DNA from: Rhodocyclaceae bacterium
Lineage (GTDB): Bacteria; Pseudomonadota; Gammaproteobacteria; Burkholderiales; Rhodocyclaceae
NCBI GenBank assembly: GCA_023230455.1
Contig: JALNXH010000011.1
Coordinates: forward strand, 41,703 to 105,702
Direction: 5' to 3'
Length of the DNA: 64,000 bases
A model generated the notes under the pieces. It searched no databases, had not been told where the DNA came from, and worked only from the letters and a program-made list of their open reading frames with translations. Position numbers and translations under genes: made by a program. How positions within the stretch are numbered: position 1 is the stretch's first letter; the number at the start of each line of letters is the position of its first letter. Positions 38,795-47,938 of the stretch are shown here, in pieces.

Positions 38795-40603
38795 ATGTCC
38801 CAAGCGGAAGTCAAAACGCAGTTGCCCGATCCGAAGGAAGTCGCCATCACCTATGCCCAAGTCGCGCAGCGCGCATCCAAGCTGCTTACCGAGCATGTGC
38901 AGCGGCAGATGAAGCACGGCATGACCGCCCCGGCCGACGAACTCGGCGTCGCCCAGGCCTTTATGGACATGGCCGCCAAGTTGCTCGCCAATCCCTACAA
39001 GCTGGCGCAGGCGCAGATGAGCCTGGTGTGGGATTACGTTTCCCTTTGGCAGACCTCGATGCTGCGCATGGCCGGCATGCCGCTGAACCCCATGGTGGCC
39101 CCGGCCAAGGACGACAAGCGTTTCAAGGACGAAGAATGGGAGAACCATTTCCTCTTCGATTTCATCAAGCAGTCCTACCTGATCACGGCACGCCACATCC
39201 ATGACACGGTAAGCAACGTCGAAGGCCTGCCCGACGTTTCGAAGAAAAAGGTCGATTTCTTCACCCGCCAGTTCATCGACGCCTTCTCGCCGACCAACTT
39301 CGCCGCCACCAATCCGACGGTGCTGCGCGAAACGGTCAACAGCCACGGCCAGAACCTGATCAAGGGCTTCAATAACCTACTGCGCGACATCGAGGAAGGC
39401 GACGGCCAACTGCGCGTCAAGATGACCGATGCCAGCGCCTTCCAGCTTGGCGGCAACGTCGCATCGACGCCGGGCAAGGTGGTGTTTCAGAACGACCTGA
39501 TCCAACTGCTCCAGTTCAATCCGGCGACCAAGGAACAATACAAGCGCCCGCTGCTGATCATCCCGCCGTGGATCAACAAGTACTACATCCTCGATCTGCG
39601 GCAGCACAACTCCTTCATCAAGTGGGCGACGGACCAAGGCCACACGGTGTTCGTCATTTCCTGGGTGAACCCCGACGCCCGGCTGGCGGAAAAAGGCTTC
39701 GAGGAATACCTGACCGAAGGCTCGCTGGCGGCGCTCGACGCCGTCTGCAAGCAGACCGGCGAAGATCAGGTGAATCTGATCGGCTACTGCCTCGGCGGCA
39801 CGCTGCTCGGTTCCACGCTCGGCTATCTCGCGGCAAAAAAGGACAAACGCATCGCTTCGGCGACCTTCTTCGTCACCCTGCTCGACTTCTCGATTCCCGG
39901 CGAATTGGGCGTGTTCATCGACGAGGGCCAGGTGAAGAACCTGGAAAAGAAGATGTCCGAGCGCGGCTTCCTTGAAGGCTCGGAAATGGGCGGCACCTTC
40001 AACATGCTGCGCTCCAACGACCTGATCTGGTCGTTCGTGGTGAACAACTACCTGATGGGCAAGGAACCCTTCCCCTTCGATCTGCTCTACTGGAACTGCG
40101 ATTCAACGCGCATGCCGTACAAGATGCACAGTTTCTACCTGCGCAATATGTACATGAAAAATCTGCTCAAGGAACCCGGTGGCATTACCCTGCTCGGCAC
40201 CCCGATCGACATCAGCAAGGTCAAGACACCCTGCTATTTCATCTCCACCATCGAAGACCACATCGCCCCCTGGAAGAGCACCTATCTCGGCGCCACCCGC
40301 CTCGGCGGCCCGGTGCGTTTCGTCCTCGGCGGCTCGGGCCACATCGCCGGCGTCGTCAACCCGCCCTCGGCCAACAAATACGGCTACTGGACCAACGGTG
40401 GCAAGTCGCTGCCCGAATCGCCGGACGACTGGTTCGAAGGCGCGACGAAAAACGAAGGTTCCTGGTGGACCGACTGGCAGGGCTGGATAGGCGGTCTCAA
40501 CGACGACAAGGGTCCCGCCCGCGATCCTGCCAAAGGCAAGCTGAAACCCATCGAGGACGCACCGGGCTCCTTCGTCAAGTTCCGGATCGACCAGAAGAAA
40601 TAA
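38795..40603 (+). CDS. phaC: Class I poly(3-hydroxyalkanoate) synthase PhaC
   Basis: PhaC polymerises hydroxyacyl-CoA into PHA storage granules. The 602-aa protein has the helical N-terminal domain (about 1-200) and an alpha/beta hydrolase core. The lipase-like box GYCLGG carries the catalytic Cys (C332), with Asp in DHIAPW (near 487) and His in GGSGHIAGVVNPP (near 515-527). The PWINKYYILDL segment (near 257-267) is typical. Class I length, no phaE. phaA/phaB/phasin genes are not in the window. RBS GAGG lies before ATG 38795. Its TAA overlaps the next ATG. Confidence 0.95.
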   Translation: MSQAEVKTQLPDPKEVAITYAQVAQRASKLLTEHVQRQMKHGMTAPADELGVAQAFMDMAAKLLANPYKLAQAQMSLVWDYVSLWQTSMLRMAGMPLNPMVAPAKDDKRFKDEEWENHFLFDFIKQSYLITARHIHDTVSNVEGLPDVSKKKVDFFTRQFIDAFSPTNFAATNPTVLRETVNSHGQNLIKGFNNLLRDIEEGDGQLRVKMTDASAFQLGGNVASTPGKVVFQNDLIQLLQFNPATKEQYKRPLLIIPPWINKYYILDLRQHNSFIKWATDQGHTVFVISWVNPDARLAEKGFEEYLTEGSLAALDAVCKQTGEDQVNLIGYCLGGTLLGSTLGYLAAKKDKRIASATFFVTLLDFSIPGELGVFIDEGQVKNLEKKMSERGFLEGSEMGGTFNMLRSNDLIWSFVVNNYLMGKEPFPFDLLYWNCDSTRMPYKMHSFYLRNMYMKNLLKEPGGITLLGTPIDISKVKTPCYFISTIEDHIAPWKSTYLGATRLGGPVRFVLGGSGHIAGVVNPPSANKYGYWTNGGKSLPESPDDWFEGATKNEGSWWTDWQGWIGGLNDDKGPARDPAKGKLKPIEDAPGSFVKFRIDQKK

Positions 40604-41094
40604 TGGCAGCAGCCGGTGACAGCCGACAAGGGGGCGCACTTGCGCCCCCTTGTCTTGATGCGCCGCCGCTACGCGTCGTTCTCGACACCAATGTTCTGCT
40701 CTCCCTGTGGGCCTTTGTCGACAGCCGCTTCGCGCCTTTGCGGCAGCGCGTCGAGTGCCGCGCCTGGCTGGCCCTGACCCGTGACGACTGCCTCGCCGAA
40801 TTCCATCGGGTACTTGGCTACCCCGAGTTCGGACTGTCCACGCCGCAACAAAGCGAAATATTCGCCGCCTACGCGCGCGTCGCCCGAGTCCACAGCGAAC
40901 AACCGCAGCAGGTCTGCGCGCTTCCGCGCTGCAAGGATCGGGACGACCAGAAATTCCTCGAACTCGCCCGCGACGCGGCAGCCGACTGGCTGATCACCGC
41001 GGACAAGGCGTTGCTACGCTTGGCCCGCGGCAAGAAGCTACAGGGCCTGTTCCGCATCATCACTCCGCAAGACGCGCTGAATACGCTGGGCTAG
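40603..41094 (+). CDS. PIN-domain protein (COG1569-type putative toxin)
   Basis: A 163-aa protein with a PIN nuclease fold: VVLDTNVLLS near 25-34 (D28), a conserved Glu in CLAEFHRVL near 67, and CKDRDDQKFLELA (near 112-124) with the acidic pair, then DWLITADKALL. It matches the putative toxin component family COG1569. No antitoxin gene is adjacent. ATG 40603 overlaps the phaC stop (TAATG), and a 14-bp hairpin lies within codons 8-18, so its expression may be low or regulated. No later in-frame start exists before the PIN core. Confidence 0.78.
   Translation: MAAAGDSRQGGALAPPCLDAPPLRVVLDTNVLLSLWAFVDSRFAPLRQRVECRAWLALTRDDCLAEFHRVLGYPEFGLSTPQQSEIFAAYARVARVHSEQPQQVCALPRCKDRDDQKFLELARDAAADWLITADKALLRLARGKKLQGLFRIITPQDALNTLG
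40625..40654 (+). other. Perfect 14-bp inverted repeat after phaC, within the PIN gene start
   Basis: GACAAGGGGGCGCA (40625-40638) and TGCGCCCCCTTGTC (40641-40654) form a perfect stem with a 2-nt gap. It lacks a T-run but is placed like a phaC 3' end stem, 22 nt after the stop. It lies inside codons 8-18 of the PIN gene, so it may reduce downstream translation. Confidence 0.7.
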
Positions 41095-41119
41095 GCGCCA
41101 CCGGTCCCGACGTGGCGGC

Positions 41120-41146
41120 TTAAACCATCCGAATAAAATGGTTTAA
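41120..41146. promoter_or_regulatory. Inverted repeat before the GGDEF/EAL gene
   Basis: TTAAACCAT (41120-41128) and ATGGTTTAA (41138-41146) are perfect inverted halves with a 9-nt AT-rich spacer. It could be an operator for the cyclic-di-GMP gene or a stem between units. No known regulator site is recognised. Confidence 0.4.
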
Positions 41147-41245
41147 TATCAAATGAATTTTGCAAAATCCATCGCAAGGCGTCTGTCGCGCCTTGCTCTC
41201 CGAGTATGCCGATTCATAGCGGTACTGCCAGAAGGTAATCGCACG

Positions 41246-44113
41246 ATGCGAAGACTTTTTCACCCCGCCATCGCCCTGATGAATCGCCTGAGCTATACGG
41301 GGAAATTCGGCCTGGTCTGGCTGCTGTCGGCGCTGGCGATTGCTTTCGTCGTATTTAACCTGCATGCCAGCCTGGACAAGCAGATCCGGCACGCGCAAAA
41401 AGAACTACAAGGTATAGCGCTGGCCGCACCGATCTCGCGCAGCATACAGTTGCTTCAGCAGCACCGCGGCCTGTCTCTCGGCATTCTCGGCGGGCAACGC
41501 AGCCTAGGCGACAGCTTGCGGGCCAAGGAAGCGGAAGCGATCGATGCCTTCAATCGGATGACCGAATTGCTGCCGACGAACCTGAAGTCGAGCACCGACT
41601 GGTACAGCATCGAGGCAATCTGGCAGCGGATCCGCAATGAAGGCCTCCGCTGGCGGACAACCCGCAATTTCATCGAACATACCCGGCTGATCGACCAGTT
41701 GCTGATGTTCAAGGTGGCGGTCAGCGGCGAATACGTACTGCCGCTCGACCCGCAGATCGATTCGTCCTATTTGATCGATGCGGCGATCAACCGTCTGCCG
41801 CTGGCACTGGAGCATCTCGGCCAAATTCGTGCGCACGGCACCGCAGTCTTGGTCGACAAGCGGATTGACGAATCCCAGATAATCGTCATCCGCACCCTGA
41901 CCGCCCAGCTCGGCGACGAACTGAAGTTCCTCCGCGCCGATCTCGACCGCGCGCGCAACCATAATGCGGCATTGCAGGCTCCATTGCTAAGGGTAGATCG
42001 GGAAGTCACCGAGTCGGCACAGAAGATCATTCTTCTGGTCGAGTCAAGCATGCTCAGCGGCCGCCTGGAGGAGTCGCCGGAGGCGTTTTTCGCCCTTGCC
42101 ACGACGGTCATCGATGGCGGCTACACGCACCTCTACGAAACGCTGCTGCCAACCATCGAAATGCTGATCCGGGAACGCATTGCCATGGCGGAAGGCACGC
42201 TGTACACAACGCTCGGCTTCGTCTGCCTGCTGTTCCTGCTGGTGATCTATTTTTCCGTCGGTGCCTACTATGCCACCACAGACAATATCACCGCGCTCGC
42301 CCGATCTGCCAAAGCGTTTGCCGAAGGCCAACTGAGCCAGCGGGTCCGCATCACCTCGCGCGACGAATTGCGTCAGGTGGGCGACAGCTTCAATGAAATG
42401 GCTCACGGGTTTGCCGCATTGCTTGCGGCACGCGCGGAGGACGAGCGACGCCATCACTCGATCATCGAAACCGCCCTCGACGCAATGGTGCAGATCAACT
42501 CGGCCAGCGTCATTACCGGATGGAATCCGCAGGCCGCTGCGATGTTCGGCTGGAGCCGGGACGAAGCGATGGGTCGCGTGCTGCACGAGACGATCATTCC
42601 GTTACGCTATCGCGACGCCCATGTCCGCGGCATGACGCACTTCAAGACGGCGGGCGACGGACCGCTCCTGCATCGACGCATCGAACTGTACGGGCTGCAC
42701 CGCGACGGTCGCGAATTCCCCATCGACCTCGCCGTCTCGGCGATCAAGACCGGGGACGGCTACGAATTCAGCGGTTTCATCCGCGACATGACGGAAAAAA
42801 AGAAGTCGGAAGATCTGATCTGGCGCCAGGCGAACTACGATGAGCTGACCGGTCTGCCCAATCGGCGCATGTTCTACGATCGGCTGGCACAGGAAATCAA
42901 GAAAGCCGATCGCGCCCAGCTCATCGTCGCGCTGCTGTTCGTCGATCTCGACCGTTTCAAGGAAGTCAACGACACGCTCGGTCACCGGATCGGAGACGCC
43001 CTGCTGGTGGAAGCCGCACAACGGATTCAACGCTGCGTCCGCGAAACCGACACCGTCGCCCGCCTCGGTGGCGACGAGTTCGTGATCATCCTTGCCGAAG
43101 TCGCCAGCACCGCCAGCATCGATCGGATCGCCAACAACATCCTCGGCGCACTGGCCGACGTCTTCACCCTCGAAAGCGAAACCGTCTATTTATCAGCCAG
43201 CATCGGCATCACGCTCTATCCGCAGGACGCCACCGAAATCGAGGATCTGCTGAAAGAAGCCGACCAGGCGATGTATCTCGCCAAGTCGTCGGGGCGCAAT
43301 CGGATCAGCTATTTCACCGCCGAGTTGCAACAAACCGCACAGGCCCGATTGCGTATGCTGAACAGCCTGCGCGGCGCGCTGGCAGCGAATCAATTTGAAA
43401 TCCATTTCCAGCCGATCGTCGAACTCGCCAGCGGGAAAATCCGCAAGGCCGAGGCGCTGATTCGATGGCAGCATCCGGAAAACGGACTGATCAGCCCAGC
43501 CCAGTTCATCCCTCTGGCCGAAGAGACCGGTCTGATCGTCGAAATCGGCGACTGGGTGTTCCGCCAATCGACGCGACAACTCAAACAATGGCACGTGGAG
43601 CACGGGGTGGACATCCAGATCAGCGTCAACAAGTCGCCGATACAGTTCAAACAGGCGAACGGAAGCAGCGAACAGTGGTTCGCCCACCTGCGTGAGCTCG
43701 ATCTCGACGAGCGCCACGTCGTCATCGAAATCACCGAAGGCCTGCTGCTCGACCCCGAGCCGCTGGTCAATGCAAAGCTACAGGCGTTCCGCAATGTCGG
43801 CATGAAAATGTCGATCGACGATTTCGGCACCGGCTATTCGTCGCTGTCGTATCTGAAGAACTTCGAATTCGACTTCCTGAAAATAGACCGCTCCTTCATT
43901 CGCAACCTGAGCCCTGGGTCGAGCGCAATGGAGCTTTGCGAAGCCATCATCGCGATGGCGCACAAACTGCGCATGAAAGTGATCGCCGAAGGGGTCGAAA
44001 CGGAAGTGCAGCGCGCGCTGCTGGCAGAAGCCGGATGCGATTACGCGCAAGGCTACCTGTTCTCGAAACCGGTACCGGCGGCCGAGTTTGGCAGGCTTTT
44101 ACGGCCGGAGTAA
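41246..44113 (+). CDS. Membrane sensor with HAMP, PAS, GGDEF and EAL domains
   Basis: Probable cyclic-di-GMP turnover protein of 955 aa: membrane helix (about 18-40), periplasmic helical sensor (about 45-310, with a QQHRGLSLGILGG stretch like nitrate-sensing NIT domains), second helix (about 318-340), HAMP (about 345-395), PAS (about 410-530), GGDEF (GGDEF intact at 608-612, with an RETD inhibitory site five residues before) and EAL (EAL at 736-738, then DDFGTGYSSLSYL). Both active sites look intact. ATG 41246 has AGAAGG upstream and is chosen; ATG 41153 would add 31 residues. Signal unknown. Confidence 0.9.
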   Translation: MRRLFHPAIALMNRLSYTGKFGLVWLLSALAIAFVVFNLHASLDKQIRHAQKELQGIALAAPISRSIQLLQQHRGLSLGILGGQRSLGDSLRAKEAEAIDAFNRMTELLPTNLKSSTDWYSIEAIWQRIRNEGLRWRTTRNFIEHTRLIDQLLMFKVAVSGEYVLPLDPQIDSSYLIDAAINRLPLALEHLGQIRAHGTAVLVDKRIDESQIIVIRTLTAQLGDELKFLRADLDRARNHNAALQAPLLRVDREVTESAQKIILLVESSMLSGRLEESPEAFFALATTVIDGGYTHLYETLLPTIEMLIRERIAMAEGTLYTTLGFVCLLFLLVIYFSVGAYYATTDNITALARSAKAFAEGQLSQRVRITSRDELRQVGDSFNEMAHGFAALLAARAEDERRHHSIIETALDAMVQINSASVITGWNPQAAAMFGWSRDEAMGRVLHETIIPLRYRDAHVRGMTHFKTAGDGPLLHRRIELYGLHRDGREFPIDLAVSAIKTGDGYEFSGFIRDMTEKKKSEDLIWRQANYDELTGLPNRRMFYDRLAQEIKKADRAQLIVALLFVDLDRFKEVNDTLGHRIGDALLVEAAQRIQRCVRETDTVARLGGDEFVIILAEVASTASIDRIANNILGALADVFTLESETVYLSASIGITLYPQDATEIEDLLKEADQAMYLAKSSGRNRISYFTAELQQTAQARLRMLNSLRGALAANQFEIHFQPIVELASGKIRKAEALIRWQHPENGLISPAQFIPLAEETGLIVEIGDWVFRQSTRQLKQWHVEHGVDIQISVNKSPIQFKQANGSSEQWFAHLRELDLDERHVVIEITEGLLLDPEPLVNAKLQAFRNVGMKMSIDDFGTGYSSLSYLKNFEFDFLKIDRSFIRNLSPGSSAMELCEAIIAMAHKLRMKVIAEGVETEVQRALLAEAGCDYAQGYLFSKPVPAAEFGRLLRPE

Positions 44114-44186
44114 GCGGCTGCTTATTGCCGGCCGCGACCTTCCCGGCTACCATCCGCGGACTTTTTCCTCGCAGGACACCCAATCC

Positions 44187-44804
44187 ATGTTCACCGGTAT
44201 CGTCAGCGCCCTGGGCAAGATCGAACAGGTCGAAAACCTCGCCAAGGGACTGCGCCTCACCGTCGCCGCGCCGGCGCTGGATCTCTCCGACGTGGCACTG
44301 GGCGACTCCATTGCCCATAACGGCGTCTGCCTCACCGTGGTCAGCATCGACGGCGGGCGTTACTGCGTGGAGGTCTCGCGGGAAACCCTCGACTGCACCG
44401 CCGGCCTCGACGGCCGCCTCAACAACGGCGAGGTGAATCTGGAAAAGGCCCTGCGTCTGGCCGACCGCCTCGGTGGCCATCTGGTCAGCGGCCATGTCGA
44501 CGGCGTCGGCGAAGTACTCCGTTTCGCGCCCGTCGGCGAATCGCATGAACTGGTGATCCGCGCCCCGGCCAACCTGGCCAAATACATCGCGCGCAAAGGT
44601 TCGATCACGGTCAACGGAGTGTCCCTCACCACCAACGCGGTCAACGGCAGCGAATTCTCGATCAACCTGATTCCGCATACGCTCCAGGTCACCACGCTGA
44701 AGCACCTGCACGCCGGAGCGCGGGTGAATCTGGAAATCGACCTGATCGCACGTTATGTCGAACGCATGCTGACTGCGCCCGGCGACCCCCCGCTTTCGGG
44801 CTGA
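44187..44804 (+). CDS. ribE: Riboflavin synthase alpha chain
   Basis: Dismutates two 6,7-dimethyl-8-ribityllumazine to riboflavin. The 205-aa protein has the two tandem lumazine-binding repeats, each starting MFTGIVS-like or VSGHVDGVGEV-like, with conserved LGDSIAHNGVCLTV (near 36-49) and SITVNGVSLTTNAV (near 137-150). ATG 44187 gives the invariant MFTGIV start. It leads the rib cluster; ribD is not next to it, and no FMN riboswitch is seen upstream. Confidence 0.95.
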   Translation: MFTGIVSALGKIEQVENLAKGLRLTVAAPALDLSDVALGDSIAHNGVCLTVVSIDGGRYCVEVSRETLDCTAGLDGRLNNGEVNLEKALRLADRLGGHLVSGHVDGVGEVLRFAPVGESHELVIRAPANLAKYIARKGSITVNGVSLTTNAVNGSEFSINLIPHTLQVTTLKHLHAGARVNLEIDLIARYVERMLTAPGDPPLSG

Positions 44805-44880
44805 AGGCAGTCGTCCGCGCCAAGGGACGCGAAGGGCGTAAAATGCGCCCCTCCCTTAGCAGTTCGCCTCCCCCCGATCC

Positions 44881-45984
44881 ATGAGCGACATCAGCCCGAT
44901 TTACGACATCATTGCCGACATTCGCGCCGGCAAGATGGTCATCCTCGTCGATGAGGAAGACCGCGAGAACGAGGGCGACCTGGTCTTCGCCGCCGATCAC
45001 GTCACCCCCGAAGCGATCAATTTCATGGCCAAGTTCGGCCGCGGCCTGATCTGCCTGACGCTCACCGAGGAACGCTGCCGCCAGCTCGACCTGCCGCTGA
45101 TGGTGAGCGACAACCGCACCCCCCACGGCACCGCCTTCACCGTCTCGATCGAAGCGGCCGAAGGCGTCACCACCGGCATCTCGGCCCACGACCGGGCCTG
45201 CACGGTGAAGGCTGCGGCAGCCGCCAACGCCAAACCGAGCGACATCGTCCAGCCCGGCCACATCTTCCCGCTGATGGCGAAAAACGGCGGTGTGCTGGTG
45301 CGTGCCGGCCATACCGAAGCCGGCTGCGACCTGGCCCGGCTCGCCGATCTGGAACCGGCGGCGGTGATCTGCGAGATCATGAACGACGACGGTACCATGG
45401 CTCGGCTGCCCGAGCTGATCGAGTTCGCTCGCCATCACGGGCTCAAGATCGGCACCATCCGCGACCTGATCCACTATCGCAGCGCCAACGAAAAACTGGT
45501 CGAACGCATCGCCCAGCGCAGCGTAGTCAACAACCACGGCCGCTTCGACCTGTACGCCTATCAGGACAAGACCAGCGGGGAAATCCACTTCGCCCTCTGC
45601 CGCGGCGAAATCCACAGCGACCGCGAAGTGCTGGTGCGCGTCCATCAGCCGCTGGCGATCCTCGATTTCATCGAGTTCCAAGAGCAGCGCTACAGCTTCA
45701 GCGTCGACGAAGCCCTGCGCGTCATCGACAAGGCCGACAACGGCGTACTGGTGCTACTGCAGCGCAAAGAACATAAAGGCGATGTGATCGAGGCGCTGAA
45801 AGGCGAAGGCAACGTCGCGGCACGCTGGGATCCCCGCCTCTACGGCATCGGCTCGCAGATCCTGCGCGACCTCGGCGTCGGCCGCATGCGGTTGCTCGGC
45901 CGCCCGCAACGCATCCCGAGCATGGCCGGCTTCGGCCTCGAAGTCACGGGCTACCTGACGCCCGCAGACGCCCGCACCCTCTAA
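44881..45984 (+). CDS. ribBA: 3,4-DHBP synthase with degraded GTP cyclohydrolase II-like domain
   Basis: The N-terminal part (about 1-205) is a full DHBP synthase: DEEDRENEGDLVFAA (near 22-36), the HGTAFTVSIE segment and GHTEAGCDLARLA (near 142-154). It makes the four-carbon unit of riboflavin. The C-terminal part (about 210-367) keeps the GCHII outline (YGIGSQILRDLGVGRMRLL) but lacks the three zinc Cys and the EGRG catalytic motif of active GTP cyclohydrolase II. So this half is probably inactive, a known feature of betaproteobacterial RibB. A separate ribA would be needed. Confidence 0.92.
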   Translation: MSDISPIYDIIADIRAGKMVILVDEEDRENEGDLVFAADHVTPEAINFMAKFGRGLICLTLTEERCRQLDLPLMVSDNRTPHGTAFTVSIEAAEGVTTGISAHDRACTVKAAAAANAKPSDIVQPGHIFPLMAKNGGVLVRAGHTEAGCDLARLADLEPAAVICEIMNDDGTMARLPELIEFARHHGLKIGTIRDLIHYRSANEKLVERIAQRSVVNNHGRFDLYAYQDKTSGEIHFALCRGEIHSDREVLVRVHQPLAILDFIEFQEQRYSFSVDEALRVIDKADNGVLVLLQRKEHKGDVIEALKGEGNVAARWDPRLYGIGSQILRDLGVGRMRLLGRPQRIPSMAGFGLEVTGYLTPADARTL

Positions 45985-45995
45985 GGAAACAGACC

Positions 45996-46466
45996 ATGGC
46001 GCGCAAGGAATTCCGCGAACTCGACCCGCAATACCAGGCCGCCGGCCTGCGCTTCGGCATCGTGCTGAGCCGTTTCAACGAAGACATCGGCGCCGGTCTG
46101 CTCTCCGGCGCCAGCGAAGAACTGGCAAAGCTCGGTGCCAACCCCGACAACATCACCCTGATCACCGTTCCCGGAGCACTGGAACTGCCGCTGACGCTAC
46201 AGGCCATGGCACAAAGCGGCCGCTTCGATGCGCTGATCGCGCTCGGCTGCGTAATCCGCGGCGAGACCTACCATTTCGAAATCGTCGCCAATGAATCCGC
46301 CCGCGGCATCACCGACGTGCAACTACAGACCGGCATCCCCGTCGCCAACGCCGTACTGACCACCGAGAACGATGACCAGGCGCTGGCGCGCATGGAACAG
46401 AAGGGGCGCGAGGCCGCGCAGTGTGCGGTGGAAATGACCCATCTGTTGAAGGCGTTCAAATCATGA
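45996..46466 (+). CDS. ribH: 6,7-Dimethyl-8-ribityllumazine synthase
   Basis: Joins the DHBP from RibB with the pyrimidine intermediate. The 156-aa protein has the lumazine-synthase features: FGIVLSRFNEDIGAGLLSGA (near 19-38), TVPGALELPL (near 59-68), and IALGCVIRGETYHFEIVANESARGITDVQLQTGIPVANAVLTTEN (near 82-126, in family order) with the catalytic His (RGETYHFE). It overlaps nusB by 4 bp (ATGA). The ribH-nusB link is common. Confidence 0.96.
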   Translation: MARKEFRELDPQYQAAGLRFGIVLSRFNEDIGAGLLSGASEELAKLGANPDNITLITVPGALELPLTLQAMAQSGRFDALIALGCVIRGETYHFEIVANESARGITDVQLQTGIPVANAVLTTENDDQALARMEQKGREAAQCAVEMTHLLKAFKS

Positions 46467-46951
46467 CCGAGGCCGCCGGCAAGAACAAGCGACCACCGTC
46501 GTCGAGCCGTCGCCGCGCCCGCGAATTCGTCGTTCAGGGCCTCTACCAATGGCAGGTTGGCGGCCAGGACGAGGCGGCCATCGAGGCCCAAACCGAAACC
46601 GTGCCGGGCTACGAAAAAGCTGACAGTGCGATGTTCAAACAGTTGCTGGCCGAAACCCTGGCCGACGCCGAACAATTGCAAGCCGTCATCGCGCCCTTCG
46701 TCTCGCGGCCGTGGGGCGAAGTCTCGCCGATCGAGCGCGGCATCCTGCTGCTCGCTGCCTGCGAGCTCAAGCACCATATCGAAACGCCCTACCGCGTGGT
46801 GATCAACGAAGCCATCGAACTGACCAAGCAGTTTGGCGGCACCGACGGCCATCGCTTCGTCAATGGTGTACTGGACAAACTCGCGCCACAATTGCGCCCG
46901 GCGGAAGTTGCCGATGCGGGCCGCAAGGGTGCCCCGCCGGCAGGAAACTGA
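46463..46951 (+). CDS. nusB: Transcription antitermination factor NusB
   Basis: All-helical partner of NusE/S10 in rRNA antitermination. The 162-aa protein has an Arg-rich N-terminus (RRRAREFVVQGLYQW, near 17-31), the ERGILLLAACELK helix (near 93-105), PYRVVINEAIELTKQFGGTDGHRFVNGVLDKL (near 111-142). ATG overlaps the ribH stop. Length is a little above the E. coli 139 aa because of N- and C-terminal tails. Confidence 0.95.
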   Translation: MTEAAGKNKRPPSSSRRRAREFVVQGLYQWQVGGQDEAAIEAQTETVPGYEKADSAMFKQLLAETLADAEQLQAVIAPFVSRPWGEVSPIERGILLLAACELKHHIETPYRVVINEAIELTKQFGGTDGHRFVNGVLDKLAPQLRPAEVADAGRKGAPPAGN

Positions 46952-46988
46952 TCGCGCGGCGCGGCGCGCCGATGCGGCAGATAATGCC

Positions 46989-47933
46989 ATGCCCTCCGAA
47001 TTCGAACTGATCGCACGCCACTTCGCGCGCCCCGCCACCAGCGCAGTGCTTGGCGTCGGCGACGATTGCGCGCTGTTGCGCCCGTCGCCGGGCATGGAAC
47101 TGGCGATATCCACCGACATGCTGGTAGCCGGCACCCACTTCTTCGCCGATGCCGAACCGGACGCACTGGGCTGGAAGACGCTGGCGGTGAATCTATCCGA
47201 TCTCGCCGCGATGGGGGCCAAACCGCGCTGGGCGACCCTCGCCCTCGCCCTGCCGGAGGCCGACGAAGCTTGGCTGACAGGCTTCGCCCGCGGCTTTTTC
47301 CGCTGCGCCGAGACGTTCGGCGTCGAGCTCGTCGGCGGCGATACGACGCGCGGCCCGCGCACCCTCTGCGTCACCGTTTGCGGCGAAGCGCCGGCCGGAC
47401 AGGCGCTTCGCCGCAGCGGCGCGCACGCCGGCGACGACCTCTGGATATCCGGTACGCCGGGGCTGGCCGCGCTGGGGCTGGCCCACCTCCAAGGCCGTTG
47501 CACGCTGGCGACTCCGCAAATCTGCCTCGATGCGCAGCATCGCCCACAGCCGCGCATTGCCCTCGGTCTCGCGCTACGCGGGCTGGCCTCCGCCGCCATC
47601 GACGTCTCGGATGGACTGCTCGCCGACCTGGGGCACATCCTCGATGCCTCCACGGTCTCGGCAACGCTGGAGTGGGCGCAATTGCCCCAGGCAGCGCTGT
47701 GTCAGGGCGCCGGTGCGGCGCTGGCACGGGATTGCCTGCTCGCCGGGGGCGACGACTACGAACTGCTGTTTACCGCGCCTACCTCGCATCGCCAAGCCAT
47801 CTCCGCACTGAGCGGCAACCCGCCGCTCAGCCGCATCGGCCGCATCGGCACCGGTCCGGCAACCGTCGTCCTGCTTGATGCCAACGCCGTGCCGATGCCG
47901 CTGACGCGGCGCGGTTACGATCACTTCGGATAG
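46989..47933 (+). CDS. thiL: Thiamine-monophosphate kinase ThiL
   Basis: Phosphorylates thiamine-P to thiamine-PP, the last step of cofactor synthesis. The 314-aa AIR-synthase-fold enzyme has GVGDDCALLR (near 21-30), STDMLVAGTHF (near 41-51), the NLSDLAAMGAKP helix (near 67-78), GGDTTRGP (near 117-124) and IDVSDGLLADLGHI (near 203-216). ATG 46989 gives the conserved start; earlier frame overlaps nusB. pgpA follows after 5 bp. Confidence 0.95.
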   Translation: MPSEFELIARHFARPATSAVLGVGDDCALLRPSPGMELAISTDMLVAGTHFFADAEPDALGWKTLAVNLSDLAAMGAKPRWATLALALPEADEAWLTGFARGFFRCAETFGVELVGGDTTRGPRTLCVTVCGEAPAGQALRRSGAHAGDDLWISGTPGLAALGLAHLQGRCTLATPQICLDAQHRPQPRIALGLALRGLASAAIDVSDGLLADLGHILDASTVSATLEWAQLPQAALCQGAGAALARDCLLAGGDDYELLFTAPTSHRQAISALSGNPPLSRIGRIGTGPATVVLLDANAVPMPLTRRGYDHFG

Positions 47934-47938
47934 AACCC

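Noticed and set aside
40625..40654. Full intrinsic terminator after phaC
   Set aside because: The stem is perfect but no T-run follows, so it is listed as an inverted repeat only.
44114..44880. FMN riboswitch before the rib genes
   Set aside because: The gaps are only 73 and 76 bp, and the conserved RFN-element blocks (AGGATAT, GGGGCGG-type) are not seen.
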